DNA of 17,094 nt. Source: Methanobacteriota archaeon. GTDB lineage: Archaea > Hydrothermarchaeota > Hydrothermarchaeia > Hydrothermarchaeales > BMS3B. The notes under the pieces were generated by a model. That model worked only from the letters and a program-made list of their open reading frames with translations. It was not told where the DNA came from and searched no databases. The DNA lies in assembly GCA_003229935.1 (NCBI GenBank), contig QIGD01000015.1, forward strand, positions 1 through 17,094, given 5' to 3'. The translations under genes and the position numbers were made by a program. This document shows, one piece after another, positions 13,938-17,094 of this stretch (position 1 is the first letter of the stretch; every line of letters begins with the position of its first letter).

Positions 13938-14966
13938 CTACCTTTTACTTCTCGCCTCTATATCATAAACAGCATGCCATACCATAGGTGCATAAGACTT
14001 TATTATTCTATTGTAATTAACTTTTGCTTCATATCCTTCCTTTCTTACCAACTCTGCAACTCTATCTCCATAAACTTTTAGTTCTGGCTTCTTTATGATG
14101 GCATGGAAATGGAGCATTCCTCTGCCATTTCTCAGAGCTCTCAGAGCTATCTCAAGGTAATTTTCCGGGGAGAAGAAGTAACCCATTAGCACTCTATCTG
14201 CAAAATTCACAGGAGAAACTTCTAGATTGTCACCTAGTCTTGCCTCAACATTCTCAAGCTTATTAAGTTTTATATTTTCCTTCAGAAACTGGAAGGTTTC
14301 AGGTCGCTTTTCAATAGCAATGACTTTTTCCGGAGAGGAGTACTTTGCCAGAGGTAAACAGAACTGCCCTATACCCGAGAACATATCTAGAATTCTTTCT
14401 TCTGGTGATGAAATATAAGCCATTCTCTTCCTTTCCGAGAAATTACCTGCACTGAACATAACCTTAAGAGGGTTGAGCTTAAAGGTCACTCCATTCTCTC
14501 TGTGAATAATAACTGTTTTTTTTCTACCTGCAATGATCTGGGCTTCCGGTTTTCTCAGAGGTTCTGAGATTCTTTTTCTGAGTATAACTGTTTTTGCCCT
14601 GGGATGAAAATCAAGCATAGCTTTGCCAATCTTTTCCCTTTCAGCATAAAGTTCTTCTGGGAGGCTTATTATAAGCACATCTCCAATCATCTCCCACCCC
14701 CCTCTGATTAACTCCGCTCTTTCCCCCACAACATCTTTAAGGTATTCCTTCATTTCACTAAAACTCAGGCCATGTGCTTTAAAAATAGATTTATCCTGCT
14801 GCACAAGAGTAAAATTTACACTGAGCTTCTCAGGAGGAGACAACACTGGAATCTCTACTCTTCCGGCTTTTGATATTATATACCTGCTTTTATCAAATAG
14901 ATTTAAATTAAGAAGCTCCATCCTGGCAACTTCGGCACATTGCTTTTCAACTACTACAGCAAGCAT
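13938..14966 (-). CDS. taw2: Trm5/TYW2-family enzyme, probably Taw2
   Basis: A 342-residue class I SAM-dependent enzyme acting on tRNA position 37. Residues 88-117 (RGGWEMIGDVLIISLPEEL onward) are the linker shared by Trm5 and TYW2; KVMFSAGNFSERKRMA (168-183) and the SAM loop ILDMFSGIGQFCLP (192-205) follow. Where Trm5 has an NPP/NLP-type motif, this protein has MGYFFSP (261-267) and then HFH (286-288), resembling TYW2/Taw2, which transfers the aminocarboxypropyl group of SAM to 4-demethylwyosine in tRNA-Phe. Hence Taw2 is preferred over Trm5. The first residues begin only about 12 bp from the right end of a tnpB element, with an in-frame TAG in between, so the native leader appears replaced by element sequence and no promoter is evident. 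Confidence 0.8.
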   Translation of the reverse strand: MLAVVVEKQCAEVARMELLNLNLFDKSRYIISKAGRVEIPVLSPPEKLSVNFTLVQQDKSIFKAHGLSFSEMKEYLKDVVGERAELIRGGWEMIGDVLIISLPEELYAEREKIGKAMLDFHPRAKTVILRKRISEPLRKPEAQIIAGRKKTVIIHRENGVTFKLNPLKVMFSAGNFSERKRMAYISSPEERILDMFSGIGQFCLPLAKYSSPEKVIAIEKRPETFQFLKENIKLNKLENVEARLGDNLEVSPVNFADRVLMGYFFSPENYLEIALRALRNGRGMLHFHAIIKKPELKVYGDRVAELVRKEGYEAKVNYNRIIKSYAPMVWHAVYDIEARSKR

Positions 14967-14967
14967 T

Positions 14968-15056
14968 GTGAACTACCCACGACTAAAGTCGTTGGCTTCC
15001 TGAGTCATAGGTCTATCTTGTGCTGGACCTCGAACAGGCATAAAATCGGTGTATCC
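14968..15056 (-). repeat. 89-bp right-end repeat, copy 1
   Basis: Matches 17006-17094 with 3 differences. It contains the hairpin CCCACGAC-TAAA-GTCGTTGG (14976-14995, one mismatch) and the last TnpB codons. It ends directly before the Taw2 start codon region. In functional TnpB elements this end gives the omega-RNA scaffold. Confidence 0.85.
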
Positions 15057-15334
15057 CAACCCTACTTTTTTCAATCCTCTATGCCCAACCCACAATAAGG
15101 GCATTGATGTATTTTAATATTGAGGTTTTTCTTGACAATTTTACCACACATGCTACACTCTTGAGATATGTCTTTAGGATTTACAAAGGTTACTACTTTA
15201 CCAGCCCATTCTGCCTGTAGTTTCCTGTTACCAAGAGCGTCATTATACAAGTGTCTGCATGTGTCCAGAGTAGCCTCTAATTTTACTATCTGCTTTTTAC
15301 TTGGATATAGCCTGTATTTGTAACTCTTTAACAT
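14973..15334 (-). pseudogene. tnpB: tnpB with large internal deletion
   Basis: The start MLKSYKYRLYPSKKQ is the classic TnpB N-terminus; ATG 15334 is preceded by AAAGGAGGTG, so the in-frame ATG at 15352 is not used. After about 40 residues (HLYNDALGNRK) the frame jumps straight to LQAEWAGKVVTFVNPKDISQECSMCG and the zinc knuckles, missing roughly the central two thirds, including the first RuvC segments. A second lesion follows GLGIED, where a TGA interrupts; downstream the frame resumes with GLGYTDFMPVRG and ends QEANDFSRG at 14973. The uninterrupted part covers 15071-15334. It cannot be a nuclease. The removal of the middle in frame while leaving both ends is typical of minimal derivatives mobilised in trans. 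Confidence 0.88.
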
Positions 15335-15490
15335 TACACCTCCTTTATTCATAATATCATCATTGTTTTTAGAAATATATAACCTTTTTGTTTGTTTTTA
15401 TCATTATATTAAAATTTAAGATTAATTATACAATTTACAATTAGTTAGAGATATTTAATTATAGATATTTAGTTATATTATCGTATTCAT

Positions 15491-15510
15491 CCAATGACTA
15501 AAGTCGTTGG
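15491..15510. repeat. TAAA-loop hairpin, probable left end or solo right end
   Basis: CCAATGAC (15491-15498), loop TAAA, GTCGTTGG (15503-15510): 8 pairs with one G-U. It resembles the right-end hairpins at 14976 and 17014. It could be the left hairpin of the deleted tnpB element, or the remnant of another right end 47 bp beyond the alba stop. Confidence 0.6.
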
Positions 15511-15557
15511 TTTTCTGCTATGTCTGTCATAAAAGATTAAAATGTAACCAGTGAAAT

Positions 15558-15830
15558 TTATTTTTCGAGGATAATTTCAATTGAAGATAACTTTAGAAGA
15601 GTTCCTTCTTTTGTTGTTATCTCTTCAGTTCCAATAGTTATATCCTTGAGCTTTGCTTCTGTTATAAAACGGTTCCTCACTATTTCAACCACATCAACAG
15701 CTCTGGATATTGCCTTTCCCCTTGCTTTGACAACAACTTCTTTAACCCCGCCACTGAACTGCGTATTTACAGCAAGAACATAGTTCATTATGGGTTTGTT
15801 TCCAATGAAAACCACATTGTCATCTATCAT
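15558..15830 (-). CDS. albA: Alba DNA/RNA-binding chromatin protein
   Basis: A 90-residue Alba protein, which binds DNA and RNA as a dimer and helps compact the archaeal chromosome. NVVFIGNKPIMNYVLAV (5-21) contains the binding Lys12 (a single Lys where Sulfolobus Alba has a Lys pair), and VVVKARGKAISRAVDVVEIVRNRF (32-55) is the family core, with the Arg/Lys-rich helix that sits on nucleic acid. Length is normal. The start follows a purine-rich stretch GGAAGAAGG. It is divergent from the DRG-like GTPase gene. Together with the histone in this window, the organism carries both major archaeal chromatin proteins. Confidence 0.96.
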   Translation of the reverse strand: MIDDNVVFIGNKPIMNYVLAVNTQFSGGVKEVVVKARGKAISRAVDVVEIVRNRFITEAKLKDITIGTEEITTKEGTLLKLSSIEIILEK

Positions 15831-15859
15831 CCTTCTTCCTCTACAGGTTCTTTTATCAA

Positions 15860-15895
15860 CTTTAGTATTTAATATTATTGTTCCTTTTTATATAT
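15860..15895. promoter_or_regulatory. Divergent promoters of alba and the GTPase gene
   Basis: The 73-bp gap (15831-15903) holds TTTTTATATATG (15884-15895), which read on the minus strand is a TATA box giving alba a leader of about 30 nt, and TATTTAATATTAT (about 15863-15876), a possible box for the GTPase gene at about 35 bp from its ATG. As at 12581-12613, the boxes appear crossed. Confidence 0.45.
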
Positions 15896-15903
15896 GTAAA
15901 GAT

Positions 15904-17004
15904 ATGTCAGTTATTGAAAGTAAGATTAAAGAGATTGAAGATGAAATAAGAAAGACACATTACAACAAGGCAACACAGCATCATATAGGTAGACTTAAAG
16001 CTAAACTTGCCATGCTAAGAGAACAATCCGAGAGTAGAAGTGGAAGCTCAGGCAGCGGCTCAGGTTTCAATGTAAGTAAGTCAGGAGATGCTACAGTTGT
16101 ACTTGTGGGTTTTCCCAGTGTTGGCAAGTCAACCATTTTGAATAAAATTACGCCAGCTGAGAGTGAGGTAGGTAGTTATGAATTTACAACTTTAGATGTT
16201 GTGCCAGGTATGATGGAACACAGGGGAGCAAAAATCCAGATTCTTGATATTCCAGGGATTGTAAGGGGTGCCTCCCATGGAAAGGGAAGGGGAAGAGAGG
16301 TTCTGGCTGCTGTTAGATCAGCAGATTTAATCCTGTTTATTGTTGATGTTTTCAATATAGAACAACTTAAGTTTCTCACAAATGAGCTGAGACAGGCAGG
16401 AATAAGATTGAATTCCCAGCCTCCACTGGTAAGAATAACAGTGAAAGACAGAGGTGGAATAGATATCAACACTACTGTAAATCTTACGAAAATTGACAGT
16501 AGAACTATAAAGGCTATACTCAGTGAGTACAGAATCCACAACTGTAATGTGATTATAAGAGAGGATTTGGATGAGGAGAGGTTTATAGATGCCCTAGCAA
16601 AGAACAGGGTTTATATTCCTGCGTTTGATGTGCTGAACAAGATAGACCTGGTGAATGAAGGGTACCTTAGGGAAGTTGAAAGTTTAATAGATACAGAATA
16701 TATAGCCATATCTGCTGAGAAAGATATAAATATAGAAAAACTAAAGGATAAAATTTATGAAAAACTGAATTTTATAAGAATATATATGAAACCACAGGGA
16801 AAGAAGGCAGATATGGTAGAACCTTTAATTGTTATGAGAGGTATAAAAATAGAGGGTGTTTCAATGAAAATCCACCGAGATTTTCGTGAAAAGTTCAGAC
16901 ATGCAAGAGTATGGGGAAAGAGTGTAAGCTTCCCTGGTCAGAGGGTTGGTCTGGATCATGAAGTTAAAGATGGAGATATTATTACTATTGTAGTTAAAAG
17001 ATAA
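15904..17004 (+). CDS. DRG/Obg-family GTP-binding protein
   Basis: A 366-residue GTPase of the DRG (developmentally regulated GTP-binding) group, translation-associated in eukaryotes. The N-terminus (SKIKEIEDEIRKTHYNKAT, then HHIGRLKAKLAMLRE) is the DRG helical hairpin; a Ser/Gly linker follows (43-56). G1 is GFPSVGKS (69-76), G2 lies in SYEFTTLDVVPG, G3 is DIPGI (115-119), G4 is NKID. The C-terminus from about residue 290 is a TGS domain ending VGLDHEVKDGDIITIVVKR. The ATG 15904 is preferred: it begins MSVIESKIKEIEDE, the usual DRG N-terminus, whereas an in-frame upstream start at 15790 would add a hydrophobic stretch overlapping alba. The right end of a tnpB element begins 1 bp after the stop. 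Confidence 0.95.
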   Translation: MSVIESKIKEIEDEIRKTHYNKATQHHIGRLKAKLAMLREQSESRSGSSGSGSGFNVSKSGDATVVLVGFPSVGKSTILNKITPAESEVGSYEFTTLDVVPGMMEHRGAKIQILDIPGIVRGASHGKGRGREVLAAVRSADLILFIVDVFNIEQLKFLTNELRQAGIRLNSQPPLVRITVKDRGGIDINTTVNLTKIDSRTIKAILSEYRIHNCNVIIREDLDEERFIDALAKNRVYIPAFDVLNKIDLVNEGYLREVESLIDTEYIAISAEKDINIEKLKDKIYEKLNFIRIYMKPQGKKADMVEPLIVMRGIKIEGVSMKIHRDFREKFRHARVWGKSVSFPGQRVGLDHEVKDGDIITIVVKR

Positions 17005-17005
17005 G

Positions 17006-17094
17006 GTGAACTACCCACGACTAAAGTCGTGGGCTTCCTGAGTCATAGGTTTATCTTGTGCTTGACCTCGAACAGGCATAAAATCGGTGTATCC
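17006..17094 (-). repeat. 89-bp right-end repeat, copy 2
   Basis: Copy of 14968-15056 with 3 base differences, running to the window edge. Its hairpin CCCACGAC-TAAA-GTCGTGGG (17014-17033) is perfect, while copy 1 has one mismatch, so this copy looks the less decayed. Confidence 0.88.
17011..17094 (-). CDS. tnpB: TnpB C-terminus, partial (cut by window edge)
   Basis: The last 27 codons of a tnpB gene lying beyond the window, reading GYTDFMPVRG near the edge and ending QEAHDFSRG before a TAG at 17011-17013. The frame is open to the edge and its last residues differ from copy 1 at three codons. Whether the rest is intact cannot be seen. The right-end hairpin overlaps the final codons, as in the other copies. 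Confidence 0.75.
   Translation of the reverse strand, partial: GYTDFMPVRGQAQDKPMTQEAHDFSRG

Larger units (their letters stand above)
14968..15543 (-). mobile_element. Internally deleted tnpB element with both ends
   Basis: Right end at 14968 (GTGAACTACCCACGAC on the plus strand) identical in position and nearly in sequence to the copy at 17006. The left boundary is inferred: a hairpin at 15491-15510 and a GTAA at 15544-15547 (TTAC on the minus strand, a common IS200/IS605 target) just beyond. That gives about 576 bp around a gutted tnpB. The 15353-15490 part is very AT-rich with a tandem-like repeat of AGATATTTA, and would hold the tnpB promoter. Confidence 0.55.

Noticed and set aside
13770..14081. 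Plus-strand 103-codon frame spanning the end of element B and the Taw2 gene
   Set aside because: Mostly antisense to the Taw2-like gene with no motif; a shadow frame.
15790..15903. Longer N-terminus for the DRG-like GTPase
   Set aside because: It would overlap alba and the divergent promoters and add a hydrophobic stretch foreign to the family; the ATG at 15904 gives the normal N-terminus.
16176..16541. Minus-strand frame of 121 codons opposite the GTPase
   Set aside because: Antisense to the conserved G domain with no recognisable features.
205..17033. The repeated hairpins as a CRISPR array
   Set aside because: Copies are single, far apart, in both orientations and attached to transposon ends; no regular spacer arrangement exists.

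Overview
The window looks like a piece of a euryarchaeal chromosome (AT-rich, dense, mostly minus-strand genes). Archaeal markers are a 66-residue histone, an Alba protein, an XPD-type Fe-S helicase, a Trm5/Taw2-family wyosine enzyme, a DRG-type GTPase, TATA boxes about 25-30 bp upstream of start codons (several leaderless genes), and archaeal-style CBS proteins. A 446-residue AIR-synthase-related protein and MidA-like methyltransferase would fit the methanogen/methane-oxidiser side of Euryarchaeota, but no methanogenesis gene is present and I cannot name a genus.

Layout. 1-320: tRNA-Glu, a perfect inverted repeat and a solo transposon-end hairpin. 321-6333: minus-strand genes: AIR-synthase-like protein, pdxS, a membrane-anchored DsbA-like thiol oxidoreductase, pdxT, an XPD-like helicase, and a small hypothetical gene with its own promoter. 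PdxS and PdxT make pyridoxal phosphate together but are separated by the thioredoxin-fold gene. 6443-7515: a decayed tnpB and about 575 bp without a recognisable gene. 7516-10383: a two-TM potassium channel with RCK domains, a stand-alone RCK protein overlapping it by 4 bp, and a MidA/NDUFAF7-like methyltransferase. 10585-12550: histone on the plus strand facing a four-CBS protein, then a two-CBS zinc-ribbon protein. 12613-13474: Mut7-C RNase-like protein overlapping a zinc-ribbon protein. 13938-14966: Taw2-like enzyme. 15558-17004: alba and a DRG-like GTPase, divergent.

The accessory layer is made of small IS200/IS605-type relics. Two related elements of about 430 bp (A, 11560-11986; B, 13477-13903) carry no recognisable transposase, but share terminal hairpins and at least two internal hairpins that keep pairing through compensatory changes, so they look like mobile units encoding a structured RNA (possibly an omega-RNA of the IscB/IsrB type; inference). 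A solo scar of the same ends lies near the tRNA. Three tnpB relics are present: a frameshifted one (6443-6940), an internally deleted one that keeps both ends (14968-15543), and the 3' end of another cut by the window edge (17006-17094), the last two sharing an 89-bp right end with 3 mismatches. Most of these ends abut a start or stop codon of a host gene, so they probably shape leaders and 3' ends of host transcripts. No tnpA, CRISPR array, rRNA or phage gene was seen.
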